Below, one piece after another: positions 9,343 to 17,460 of a DNA stretch of 64,000 bases (its first letter is position 1; each line of letters starts with the position of its first letter). Made by a program: the position numbers and the translations under genes. The stretch spans positions 1-64,000 of the forward strand of contig JAOABQ010000071.1 in the NCBI GenBank assembly GCA_026418275.1. The letters run 5' to 3'. Below the pieces are notes generated by a model that worked only from the letters and a program-made list of their open reading frames with translations, was not told the DNA's origin and ran no database searches. This stretch comes from Clostridia bacterium (GTDB lineage: Bacteria; Bacillota; Clostridia; Acetivibrionales; DSM-2933).

Positions 9343-11631
9343 TCAGTTCAAGTCTTTATATTTTTCGACAACACCGGTGCATCCATCACTTTCTCCGCCA
9401 ATGATATAGAAATCATTTCCTACATATCCGTAGGCCGCACTGTGTCTTCTGACCAGCTCATATCCAGCCATGCTCCATATCCCGGACGCAATATCAAACT
9501 TCTCAACTTCGTTTAAAGCGATCCCGTTCCAGCCCCCTGCGATGTAAATCTTGCCGTTTTTCAGCCCTACCGCCATATCAGCTCTTGGAATGGCCATCGT
9601 GCCCGGCGCTACAGACCACTGGTTGCTGGCAATGTCATAAATCTGAATGCCTCCAAGATAGGAGTTTTCTCCTGTGCGCCCTCCAACTACATAAATCTTG
9701 CTGCCATCCGTAACTATGCCAAAGCCCGCGCAAGGGGTAGGCATTGGGGCATAGGATGCCGTGCTCCATGTTCCGCTGTTATGGTTGAAAACCTCCATGC
9801 TGCCTGTGAAACCGCTTTCGGTCAGGCCACCCATCACATAGATTTCTCCATTTACTTCTACAGCTCCAAAGTTCACTCTGGCAGTTGCCATATCAGGTTT
9901 ATATGTCCATGTGCCATTTCTTACATCCAGCCTTTCCACTTTTTTGGAAAACGCAGAGTCATTGGTTACACCACCCAATGCATAGATATAGTGTCCTGAT
10001 GTAGGTGAAGTGAACTTCGCTACTGCCAGATCCCACCGGCCTGTTTGAAGATTCGAGGCAGGTGTAATGCTTCCCTTCCCATTGTTTGCATTGGGGTCGA
10101 AAACATCCACATAGGAGGATCTCTCTTGGTCGGCAGCATAGTTGTGCCCGCCTACTATATAAATCTTGCCCCCGGCTTCTACTCCCTGCATGTCAGCCCG
10201 GACTCTCTCAGGAGGCATGGTATTTAGCAGTACGGGAAGCCTGTTTTCGGATATGCCCGCTTCAAAAAGATTGCAAAGGTAGATGTCCGAAACATTGGAT
10301 GCACCCGATTCTGAAGAAGTCAGATTAGTAGCAGCGGATTGGAATACAGCCAGTCCTCCGTCTGCCGACAAGGATACATTTAGGGATTGTCCATTCGCAT
10401 ACTCCCCACTTGCCGTACAACTTATAAATGTGATTGCGTTAGTAAGAATTTCACTTTCACTTTTATAGCTTTTTCCTTTTTCAATATCATACATTACCAT
10501 CTGCTCAGATTTATTGGGAAGGGGTGAAGGGGTGGGTACTCCCGGTACAGGGGTAAGGCTCGGAAGAGCAGCATTATTCATTACAAAACCAAGATACTTT
10601 CCGTTTTTGCTCATTTCGGTTGTATAATCTTCATCTCCATGTGCTCCTTGCAGCAGCTTTTTTAAAGGCTCAGTGCTGTTATCCCTGTCGTATAAAAACA
10701 CATAAGGCTCCGGAGAATCACCTTTGAGGTTTTTTGCCATAGTCCTGAAGCTGATGTACCTGCCATTGTAGGAGACAGCAGGACCTACGCTAAATTGGCT
10801 CCCGAATTCTTTGCTTGATGTAACAGAAACATATTTGTACGGGTTGGTCGCTGCGGTTGTATCATATACTACAATCTGATAGCAGCTTAGGGCGGCTTGG
10901 CTGGTTATACCGTCTATATTGTTTTCAAAAAATGTCATGGTTGAAAAGGTTACATATTTTCCATCTCCACTAATGTCAGGCATTTTACAATCCCCGTCAT
11001 ACTTGCCGTTACTGATACAACTTCTGTTTTCCGTCTGAATATTATACAAATAAATATCTTTATTCACATCACTATAGGAACTTCGGCTTTCAAACACTAC
11101 ATACCGGCCATCACTGCTGACTTTGGGGAACGTATTGAATCCTCCACTTGTAATATTTTTAAATATTTTCATTTCCATGTCATATAAATAAATGTCTATT
11201 GCGGTAAGGTTATTTGCTTCTTTCAAGTGGGATTCAAAGGCAATATACCTTCCATTTTCGCTGATGGCTGGCTTTTTGTTCTCCCGTTCCATCAATGTTG
11301 CCGACGGATAGGTAATACACTCTGTCATGCTGGTCGTTCTGTCAAATAAAAAAATCTGATTATTAAATTCATGAGGGCCGCCATAGCCTTGAAACAAATT
11401 ACTGGCCTTTGAATGGTACACAATAAACCGCCCGTCATCACTGATCACTGGACGCTCACTGGGACCATTGGCTTCTACCGTATTCCCCAAATCATTGATC
11501 CCTTTACTGATTTTTTCAATACTGAAATCCCTCTCCGCTTTTACATCTCTTCCTGTAAAGTAAAATACCGTAGTCATGGCAAAGGCCATTACAAGAATCA
11601 CTGCGATTAGTCTCATACCTCTTTTTTTCAT
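9343..11631 (-). CDS. Secreted beta-propeller protein: TolB/WD40-like N-half and Kelch C-half
   Basis: 762 residues starting with a signal peptide or membrane anchor (MKKRGMRLIAVILVMAFAMT). Residues ~50-450 carry about seven TolB/PD40-like blades with the recurring pattern S-x-D-G-R-Y-I/V-x-F-x-S. Residues ~480-760 carry five to six Kelch repeats with GG doublets (IYVVGGRTG, IYIAGGWNG, FYIIGGESD). Two propellers in tandem on an exported chain point to an extracellular binding scaffold; no enzyme motif is visible. The AAGGAGG site ahead of ATG 11631 is strong. It precedes the giant RHS gene in the same direction with a 41-bp gap, so the two probably form a surface-protein operon from the promoter at about 12020. 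Confidence 0.85.
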   Translation of the reverse strand: MKKRGMRLIAVILVMAFAMTTVFYFTGRDVKAERDFSIEKISKGINDLGNTVEANGPSERPVISDDGRFIVYHSKASNLFQGYGGPHEFNNQIFLFDRTTSMTECITYPSATLMERENKKPAISENGRYIAFESHLKEANNLTAIDIYLYDMEMKIFKNITSGGFNTFPKVSSDGRYVVFESRSSYSDVNKDIYLYNIQTENRSCISNGKYDGDCKMPDISGDGKYVTFSTMTFFENNIDGITSQAALSCYQIVVYDTTAATNPYKYVSVTSSKEFGSQFSVGPAVSYNGRYISFRTMAKNLKGDSPEPYVFLYDRDNSTEPLKKLLQGAHGDEDYTTEMSKNGKYLGFVMNNAALPSLTPVPGVPTPSPLPNKSEQMVMYDIEKGKSYKSESEILTNAITFISCTASGEYANGQSLNVSLSADGGLAVFQSAATNLTSSESGASNVSDIYLCNLFEAGISENRLPVLLNTMPPERVRADMQGVEAGGKIYIVGGHNYAADQERSSYVDVFDPNANNGKGSITPASNLQTGRWDLAVAKFTSPTSGHYIYALGGVTNDSAFSKKVERLDVRNGTWTYKPDMATARVNFGAVEVNGEIYVMGGLTESGFTGSMEVFNHNSGTWSTASYAPMPTPCAGFGIVTDGSKIYVVGGRTGENSYLGGIQIYDIASNQWSVAPGTMAIPRADMAVGLKNGKIYIAGGWNGIALNEVEKFDIASGIWSMAGYELVRRHSAAYGYVGNDFYIIGGESDGCTGVVEKYKDLN

Positions 11632-12005
11632 AAATTGCCTCCTTCTTTTTTTAGTCCGTGTAGGTTTTTAACTTCAAAATTCAAATCTTCATGAGCACTC
11701 CTTTCTGTGGACAGCCTCTTATTCACTCCATTACAATACCTAATAATGAAATATTGGTTAAACTCAAGCTATTTTTGGCAACAGCAAACACACTACTTTT
11801 ATCAAAAAGCATGTAATTTTCTAGAAGCCGTATTTTGCTAGGAAGACAGCAAGTACATAGATAAAATTTAAGATTAAGTTGTATTGAATCAATGATTGGA
11901 TTCTTTTATGGAATGGCCACACCTTTTTCGCATTTTTTCGATATGCAGCATAGAATAACTTGATTCCATATTTATACCTTAAACGGTATATTATGGTTGA
12001 TCATT

Positions 12006-12034
12006 ATTATACCAATTTACGTAATATCTTTCAA
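12006..12034 (-). promoter_or_regulatory. Putative sigma-A promoter of the Kelch-RHS operon with TTACGTAA palindrome in the spacer
   Basis: On the minus strand the sequence reads TTGAAA, 17 bp, TATAAT. The spacer contains the perfect palindrome TTACGTAA (12017-12024). The 12-mer GATATTACGTAA around it is repeated in both copies of the element at 12194 and 15489. The leader to ATG 11631 is ~370 nt, and apart from this promoter no gene was seen in 11640-12190. Two further AAGGAGG-like sites on the minus strand (about 12070 and 12140) precede only very short frames. Confidence 0.55.
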
Positions 12035-12193
12035 TGAACTTTACCAAAACATAACAAAAGCTTTACCATGATAACCTCCTTTTTGCCAAATTTTCAATCC
12101 TTCTCACATAAAAACTTTATGCAGCTTTGACAGCCTCCTTTCTTTTAAATTTTCTTTGAATAAGTATACCAATATAATTTATACCGGTAGTTT

Positions 12194-12366
12194 ATAATGA
12201 TATTACGTAACCCATAAATTTACAAGATGCCGTTCGTCACAATTTCAGCAAAAAAGAGGATGACTTTGGGATAAAAAATCAGTGACTTTCGGCTAAGAAA
12301 AAGTTACTTCCGGCAGAAAAAACTTATGCTATAATATGTATTTGTAAACATTGTGCTATTGGGAAA
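12194..12366 (+). repeat. Copy 1 of a ~170-bp promoter-like repeat
   Basis: Nearly identical to 15489-15662. In order it holds the palindrome TTACGTAA (12203-12210), three direct repeats of the form T(G/T)ACTTyCGG starting at 12261, 12283 and 12305 (22-bp steps, two helical turns), and a TATAAT box at 12331-12336. The third repeat covers the place where a -35 box should be, and that site is a poor match (CTTCCG). This arrangement suits an activator-dependent promoter. The start codon of the VOC gene lies ~75 nt downstream of the -10 box. Confidence 0.7.
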
Positions 12367-12411
12367 AACAGAAAAGGATGCTATGGCTCATGTAATGGAA
12401 GGGGGAATACT

Positions 12412-12831
12412 ATGTACAACAAATTAACGGTAAATATGATGGTTGAAAATGTCCAAAGAACCCTTAAATTTTATAAAGACATTTTGCAATTTGAATTTGT
12501 AATGGCTGTTTCAAAGGATAATAGTGAGGTGATATTTGAAAACAATCCCGATAGAGAACTGGTATATGCTTTGGTAAAACATAATACAATTGAAATTATG
12601 TTTCAGGCTGCCGAAAGCCTCTCGGTTGACATTCCGGCCTTTTCGGGTAAGCCAATTGATGCATCGGTTTCATTTTACTTTGAAGTAGAGGATGCCAACC
12701 TTGTTTATGAAGAGCTTAAGGATAAGATAAAAATCGCAAAAGAGATTTATACTACGTGGTACGGTATGCGTGAGTTTTATGTCTATGATTGTAACGGCTA
12801 TATCTTAGGCTTTGCAAGCCCGCAGAAGTGA
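12412..12831 (+). CDS. VOC-superfamily (glyoxalase/bleomycin-resistance-like) protein
   Basis: 139 residues, a usual size for a single-chain VOC protein built of two beta-alpha-beta-beta-beta modules. It starts MYNKLTVNMMVENVQRTLKFY, the typical opening of the fold, and ends in the classic EFYVYDCNGYILGFA strand. The family holds glyoxalases, dioxygenases and antibiotic-binding proteins; the substrate cannot be told from sequence. Start at ATG 12412 behind GGAAGGGGG. It is monocistronic: the repeat element with its -10 box lies upstream, and a strong hairpin follows the stop. Confidence 0.8.
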   Translation: MYNKLTVNMMVENVQRTLKFYKDILQFEFVMAVSKDNSEVIFENNPDRELVYALVKHNTIEIMFQAAESLSVDIPAFSGKPIDASVSFYFEVEDANLVYEELKDKIKIAKEIYTTWYGMREFYVYDCNGYILGFASPQK

Positions 12832-12853
12832 TACCGGTTTTTGTGCAGCTCAT

Positions 12854-12894
12854 ATATCCTAAACAAGAAGCTGTTAACTTCTTGTTTAGGATAT
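12854..12894. terminator. 17-bp perfect hairpin between convergent genes
   Basis: A perfect stem with TATCCTAAACAAGAAG as its left arm and a 7-nt loop (CTGTTAA). It sits between the VOC gene and the convergent LRR-dockerin gene. Neither side has a long U tract, so it may work as a shared, possibly factor-assisted, bidirectional terminator. Confidence 0.65.
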
Positions 12895-12953
12895 TATTTA
12901 CTATATATTAGGTTTATGAACATATTGGACAATAAGAACACCTGTATGCTTCT

Positions 12954-15332
12954 TTACAAATTGTAACCGGGATAATCAGCAGAGGTTTTATTGAAATGCT
13001 TGATCAGCATAATAATATCCTCCATATTGACTGCATTGTCTTGATTTAAGTCATGCTCCGCATGATAGCCGGGATGGCCTGAACAGCTATTATATGAAAT
13101 GAGCAGAACTAAAATATCCCACATATTGATGACCTCATCCTGAACACCCTCCTCCGGCAGATCTCCAAGCCACATGGAAATCGGAGAGGATTTTGAACCT
13201 AACTGTACATGCTCAGCTAAAGGAATATCCTTTATTTTTCTCTTCAAGGAATTACTTTTGCTGATGGTGAAAGAGTATGTTCCTTCCAGTTTTTCCGCAA
13301 AGCTTATCAATTCAAAGTATCCCTCATTATCCGTTTCGCAGGAAAGCTCCGTTCCGTCCACTTCCACTTTAAATCCTTTTAAAGGGCTCCATGTATTGCC
13401 TTCTGCATACACCACATCAGGTGAAATATAACCGGACATTTTTATACGTGAAAAGTCCTTTGAAATAAGATTGGGATAAGAAGGAAGCACAGGTGTGTAA
13501 TCTGAAATCATATTTCTACTCAACATCAAGCATGTCAGTTCTTTAAATTTTTCCAGCGGCTTAATGTCGGTAATTAAGTTATTGTTTAAATATAACTCAT
13601 TGAGAGATGAAGGCAGCAAGCTTATATCCTTAATCTGATTATTCTCCAAATGCAGTGTTTTCAATCTGGGAAAGCATTGAATGCCTGTAAGATCGGTAAT
13701 TCCTCTGGATGAAGCATTCAGCGAAGTAAGTTTGTTGATATCCAGTGGTGTTATATATCCCCTAGGCTTACCAATCTCTTCCCGTACAGCCGCTTCCAGG
13801 TTTTTATCTGGAAATTTTATCCACCCGTATCCGATTACCACCATACCCGTGTCCTTCTCCAGCCCGCATGACTTTCCAAAAAGCTCACAAATATATTGTA
13901 ACGGCGCACATACTTCGTTATTATGCATGATGATGCCTGCAGGCAATTCCCCCCAACCGTCCAAGTAGTACTTTTTGCTGCCAAGCTCCATAAAGAGTGT
14001 CTTCGATCCTTCATATCCCTGGTGTATACTGTACTTACCCGGTGCATCTTCCCATGGGTAAAACCCCACCTGACCAAGCATTTTTAAGGGAATATAGATT
14101 TCACCGTCTACGTGATATACGGGAATCCTTTTGAATCTCCCATACTCCCCCTCATCCAATAACACACCCGGCTCAATTTTAAAATCCTTATCGATTAAAT
14201 TGATATACACGGAAACCATATGTTCAAACAGGTGCAAATCCTTTATATCATTACCGCTCAAGTACAGAGTATCCAAACTGCGAATGTATCTAAAATCTAA
14301 AGGACTCGTTAGTTTGTTGTTCTGAGCATAAATTTTCTTTATATTCGGCCAACGTCTAGACGGAGGGTAAGGGTCCCAGTGATTAATTCCTGATGGGAAA
14401 TTTGTTATTTGATTGTTTGCCACATTGAGCTCCTGCAATTTGTCAAGCTCTACTAAATCACCAAGCTCACCAATCTGATTTCCACTTAAATCAAGTTTAG
14501 CAAGATTTACAAGCTGCTGAATTCCAAACAGTTCGGAAATATTTTGATCGGGCACACTCAGCTCGGTAATGCTTTCCATCTCTTTCATGCTGAGTGCTCC
14601 TGAAAACTTATTGAGTTTTTTCCTTATAGCAGCATCCAATTGCGTGTCATAAATATTATAGCCATATTCCTCAGTAATGTTTATTGTGAATTTACCGGAG
14701 CGCCCTATTCTCTTTAGATCTTTATAGGCTATAATTAAATAATCATGGCTGTCTCGGAGTAATCTATTTGTCCATATTTTCTCTCCAGGACTTACGTTTA
14801 TACCAGGTTCAAAACTAAACCGATTAAAATACAACCGATAGCTGGTAGCACCTTCCACAGCATTAAAATCTATTTGAACTATCCCATTTTCGTCTTGAGG
14901 AGGCTTTGTAAGCATAATTGTCTCAGGAATCTGTTCAACAGGTCGCACATCAAATTTTTTAATATCTGTTTGCACACTATCCCCATACGTTGTTCTAAAC
15001 ACTGCCCTATAATGCTCCCCATATGGCAACTGGAGAGTATATACAAAAATCACGCTATTATTACTATACATATATAGTATGTCTGGCTTAAAATCATAGG
15101 ATTCACTCCCGGTCTCTTCATTATATACCCCAAAAAGTACGTCAGTATGACTAACTGCGTCGTGGGGATCTATTGTTGCTTGGTTATAATACTTAATTTT
15201 AACATCTTTTGGTATGTCATAATAAATTTTAACGTCTTTCAGGTTCAGCGGGGCTGCCGAAACGTCGGCATGATAGACCACCAGCATTAAAAGAAATAGC
15301 GTTAAGCCTGTCAACAATCTTAAACTCTTCAT
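12954..15332 (-). CDS. Secreted leucine-rich-repeat protein with copper-amine-oxidase-N-like domain and degenerate dockerin
   Basis: 792 residues with a signal peptide (cleaved near VSA/APL). Order: an N-terminal all-beta region (~30-215); a first internalin-like LRR block (~235-370; repeats such as LAKLDLSGNQIGELGDL); a domain like the copper amine oxidase N-terminal beta domain (~395-495: IPVYHVDGEIYIPLKML); a second LRR block (~505-625); a carboxypeptidase-regulatory-like beta domain (~640-700); and a C-terminal dockerin-like pair (~720-785). The second calcium loop (DLNQDNAVNMEDI) is good and the first (INMWDILVLL) lacks clear Asp/Asn ligands. A dockerin would plug the protein into a cellulosome-type scaffold. 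An AGGGGGAT site precedes ATG 15332. Confidence 0.8.
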   Translation of the reverse strand: MKSLRLLTGLTLFLLMLVVYHADVSAAPLNLKDVKIYYDIPKDVKIKYYNQATIDPHDAVSHTDVLFGVYNEETGSESYDFKPDILYMYSNNSVIFVYTLQLPYGEHYRAVFRTTYGDSVQTDIKKFDVRPVEQIPETIMLTKPPQDENGIVQIDFNAVEGATSYRLYFNRFSFEPGINVSPGEKIWTNRLLRDSHDYLIIAYKDLKRIGRSGKFTINITEEYGYNIYDTQLDAAIRKKLNKFSGALSMKEMESITELSVPDQNISELFGIQQLVNLAKLDLSGNQIGELGDLVELDKLQELNVANNQITNFPSGINHWDPYPPSRRWPNIKKIYAQNNKLTSPLDFRYIRSLDTLYLSGNDIKDLHLFEHMVSVYINLIDKDFKIEPGVLLDEGEYGRFKRIPVYHVDGEIYIPLKMLGQVGFYPWEDAPGKYSIHQGYEGSKTLFMELGSKKYYLDGWGELPAGIIMHNNEVCAPLQYICELFGKSCGLEKDTGMVVIGYGWIKFPDKNLEAAVREEIGKPRGYITPLDINKLTSLNASSRGITDLTGIQCFPRLKTLHLENNQIKDISLLPSSLNELYLNNNLITDIKPLEKFKELTCLMLSRNMISDYTPVLPSYPNLISKDFSRIKMSGYISPDVVYAEGNTWSPLKGFKVEVDGTELSCETDNEGYFELISFAEKLEGTYSFTISKSNSLKRKIKDIPLAEHVQLGSKSSPISMWLGDLPEEGVQDEVINMWDILVLLISYNSCSGHPGYHAEHDLNQDNAVNMEDIIMLIKHFNKTSADYPGYNL

Positions 15333-15488
15333 ATTAAAATCCCCCTATAAATGCTCAATTTATCTTATTTTTCATTTGCTTTTGTTTTCAATTTATTGTA
15401 AACCTTTGGAATATTTCATTATAATTTTCAGTAACTTTCAAGTAGAATGTTGAATTTTGCATGTTGTGTTGTAATCAGAATTTCGATC

Positions 15489-15662
15489 ATAATGATATTA
15501 CGTAACCCATAAATTTACAAGATGCCGTTCGTCACAATTTTAGCAAAAAAGTAGGTGACTTCGGGATAAAAAATCAGTGACTTTCGGCTAAGAAAAAGTT
15601 ACTTCCGGCAGAAAAAACTTATGCTATAATATGCATTTGTAAACATCGTGCTATTGGGAAAA
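15489..15662 (+). repeat. Copy 2 of the ~170-bp promoter-like repeat, upstream of the arginine operon
   Basis: Matches 12194-12366 base for base apart from scattered substitutions and a one-base difference in an A run. It has the same TTACGTAA (15498-15505), the same three TGACTT-type direct repeats (from 15556, 15578 and 15599) and TATAAT at 15625-15630. Similarity stops at 15662. Just beyond begins a separate, conventional promoter for argD, so the operon may have tandem promoters. Confidence 0.7.
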
Positions 15663-15677
15663 CCCTAAGAATTTTTC

Positions 15678-15707
15678 ATTGCATTTTTATGCATTTTTTT
15701 GTATAAT
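15678..15707 (+). promoter_or_regulatory. argD promoter overlapped by a predicted ArgR box
   Basis: TTGCAT (15679-15684), a 17-bp spacer and TATAAT (15702-15707) make a good sigma-A promoter 34 bp before the argD start. The bottom strand of 15678-15695 reads AATGCATAAAAATGCAAT, which matches 16 of 18 positions of the Gram-positive ARG box CATGAATAAAAATKCAAK as I remember it. The site covers the -35 box, so repression by ArgR with arginine is the natural reading. No argR gene is in the window. Confidence 0.7.
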
Positions 15708-15740
15708 TATAAATAACATTTTACAGGGAGGGATTTCGTT

Positions 15741-16937
15741 ATGAATCTAAATGAAATCATCGAAATGGATAAAAGCTACTTTATGAATACATTCGGCAAT
15801 AGAACGCCTGTATGCTTTGAATACGGCAAAGGAATCAATTTATGGGATACAGAAGGCAAAAAGTATTATGATTTTCTAGGCGGAATTGCTGTCAGCGCCC
15901 TTGGCCATGCCCATCCCAAACTGGTAAAGGCCATACAGGACCAGGCTGCGAAATATATCCACTGTTCCAACCTCTATTATATCGAACCCCAGGCAAAGCT
16001 TGCCAAAGTACTTGTTGAAAACTCCTGCGCAGATAAGGTATTCTTCGCAAACAGCGGAGCAGAAGCAAACGAAGGTGCCATTAAGCTTGCAAGAATCTAC
16101 TTCAAGAAAAAGGGAATGCCGGAAAAGTTCGAAATCGTGACACTGGAGAAATCCTTCCACGGAAGGACACTGGCAACCATTGCGGCGACAGGCCAGGATA
16201 AATACCAAAAGCCTTTTTCACCGCTTACGCCAAGCTTTTCAAAAGTTCCCATCAATGACTTAAAAGCATTGGAAAATGCGATCAACGAGCATACATGCGC
16301 GGTTATGATTGAGCCGATTCAGGGAGAAAGCGGCGTCAACCTTACAAATATTGAGTATTTGAAGGGTGTAAGGGAGTTATGCGACAAGAAAGGAATCCTC
16401 TTAATTTTTGATGAAGTACAATGTGGCTTGGGTAGAACCGGTAAGCTTTTCGCATATGAGCACTTTGACGTAGAACCCGACATCTTCACCCTTGCAAAAG
16501 CTTTAGGCGGCGGCTTCCCCGTTGGCGCACTCCTTGCGAAAGAGTTTGTTGCCGGTGCCTTCGAACCCGGAGACCACGGTTCCACCTTTGGAGGAAATCC
16601 TCTGGCATGTGCCGCAGGATTAGCGGTGATGGATGCCATGATCAACGACAAGCTGGTTGAAAATTCCGATCAAATGGGAATTTATTTGACCAAGCAGCTT
16701 TCCGGCTTAAAGAGTAAATATCCATTTATTAAGGAAGTTAGAGGAAAAGGCCTCATGATCGGTGTTGAGGTTACCAATGACAAAGCGAAGAAAATCAAGG
16801 ATAAATGCTTTGAAAACGGCTATTTGATCGGCAACGTAGGCAGCAATATTTTAAGAATGCTTCCTCCGCTTGTTGTAACCAAACAGGACATTGATGATTT
16901 GGTTGCTGCGTTGGATAAGGTATTGAGCGAATTTTAA
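15741..16937 (+). CDS. argD: Acetylornithine aminotransferase
   Basis: 398 residues, the normal length for ArgD. The PLP-dependent enzyme makes N-acetylornithine from N-acetylglutamate semialdehyde and glutamate, the fourth arginine step. Class III aminotransferase marks are all present: the phosphate-binding SGAEANEGAIKLAR, the EPIQGESGV strand, the cofactor-pairing IFDEVQCGLGRTG, the PLP lysine in LAKALGGGFPVGA and the GSTFGGNPLACAAG motif. The GGGAGGG site is 8 nt before ATG 15741. It is the first gene of an arginine/carbamoyl-phosphate operon and lies behind the ArgR-box promoter. Ornithine aminotransferase is a close relative, but the operon context favours ArgD. Confidence 0.95.
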   Translation: MNLNEIIEMDKSYFMNTFGNRTPVCFEYGKGINLWDTEGKKYYDFLGGIAVSALGHAHPKLVKAIQDQAAKYIHCSNLYYIEPQAKLAKVLVENSCADKVFFANSGAEANEGAIKLARIYFKKKGMPEKFEIVTLEKSFHGRTLATIAATGQDKYQKPFSPLTPSFSKVPINDLKALENAINEHTCAVMIEPIQGESGVNLTNIEYLKGVRELCDKKGILLIFDEVQCGLGRTGKLFAYEHFDVEPDIFTLAKALGGGFPVGALLAKEFVAGAFEPGDHGSTFGGNPLACAAGLAVMDAMINDKLVENSDQMGIYLTKQLSGLKSKYPFIKEVRGKGLMIGVEVTNDKAKKIKDKCFENGYLIGNVGSNILRMLPPLVVTKQDIDDLVAALDKVLSEF

Positions 16938-16984
16938 TTTTACAAAAAGTACAATGTATTATATATAGAAAGGACCGTACTGAT

Positions 16985-17446
16985 ATGAGAAGAAAAGAAA
17001 AAGAGGTTACCGACAAAACTGAGATAGAGTCAATACTCCATGAAGCAGATGTTTTAAGGCTTGCCATGTGCGATCAAAATCTTCCTTATATGGTCCCCAT
17101 GAACTTCGGTTACAAGGATAATACCTTTTATCTGCACGCAGCAAGAGAAGGTAAAAAGATAGACATTCTTCAAAACAATCCCCAGGTTTGTTTTGAAGTG
17201 GATATAAGGCACGAACTGGTTACAGGCGAGCTTGCCTGTAACTGGGGAATGAAATATAAAAGTGTTATCGGCTTTGGGAAAGCGTATTTTATTGAAGATT
17301 TCAGCGCTAAAAAACAAGCGCTGGACATCATCATGGAGAAATATTCCGGTAAATCCTCCTTCCAATATGCCGAAAAAGCAATTGAATCCATATGCATTAT
17401 TAAAATTGAAATTGATCATATGACAGGTAAAAAATCAGGTTATTAA
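16985..17446 (+). CDS. Pyridoxamine 5'-phosphate oxidase-like (Nim-type) flavin-binding protein
   Basis: 153 residues with the split-barrel FMN-binding fold of the PNPOx/NimA-like group. Visible marks are the opening RRKEKEVTD, the LPYMVPMNFGY strand, FYLHAAREGKKID and a late KIEIDHMTGKKSG motif. Relatives include 5-nitroimidazole reductases and small redox proteins of unknown function. It sits 47 bp after argD and 14 bp before carA in the same direction, so it is part of the operon, although no link to arginine synthesis is known to me. AGAAAGGA serves as its ribosome binding site. The physiological substrate is unknown. Confidence 0.85.
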   Translation: MRRKEKEVTDKTEIESILHEADVLRLAMCDQNLPYMVPMNFGYKDNTFYLHAAREGKKIDILQNNPQVCFEVDIRHELVTGELACNWGMKYKSVIGFGKAYFIEDFSAKKQALDIIMEKYSGKSSFQYAEKAIESICIIKIEIDHMTGKKSGY

Positions 17447-17460
17447 AAAGGAGAGAAAAA

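Noticed and set aside
12194..12366. LytTR-type operator array
   Set aside because: The spacing of direct repeats is similar, but the sequence TGACTTTCGG does not fit the LytTR consensus that I know.
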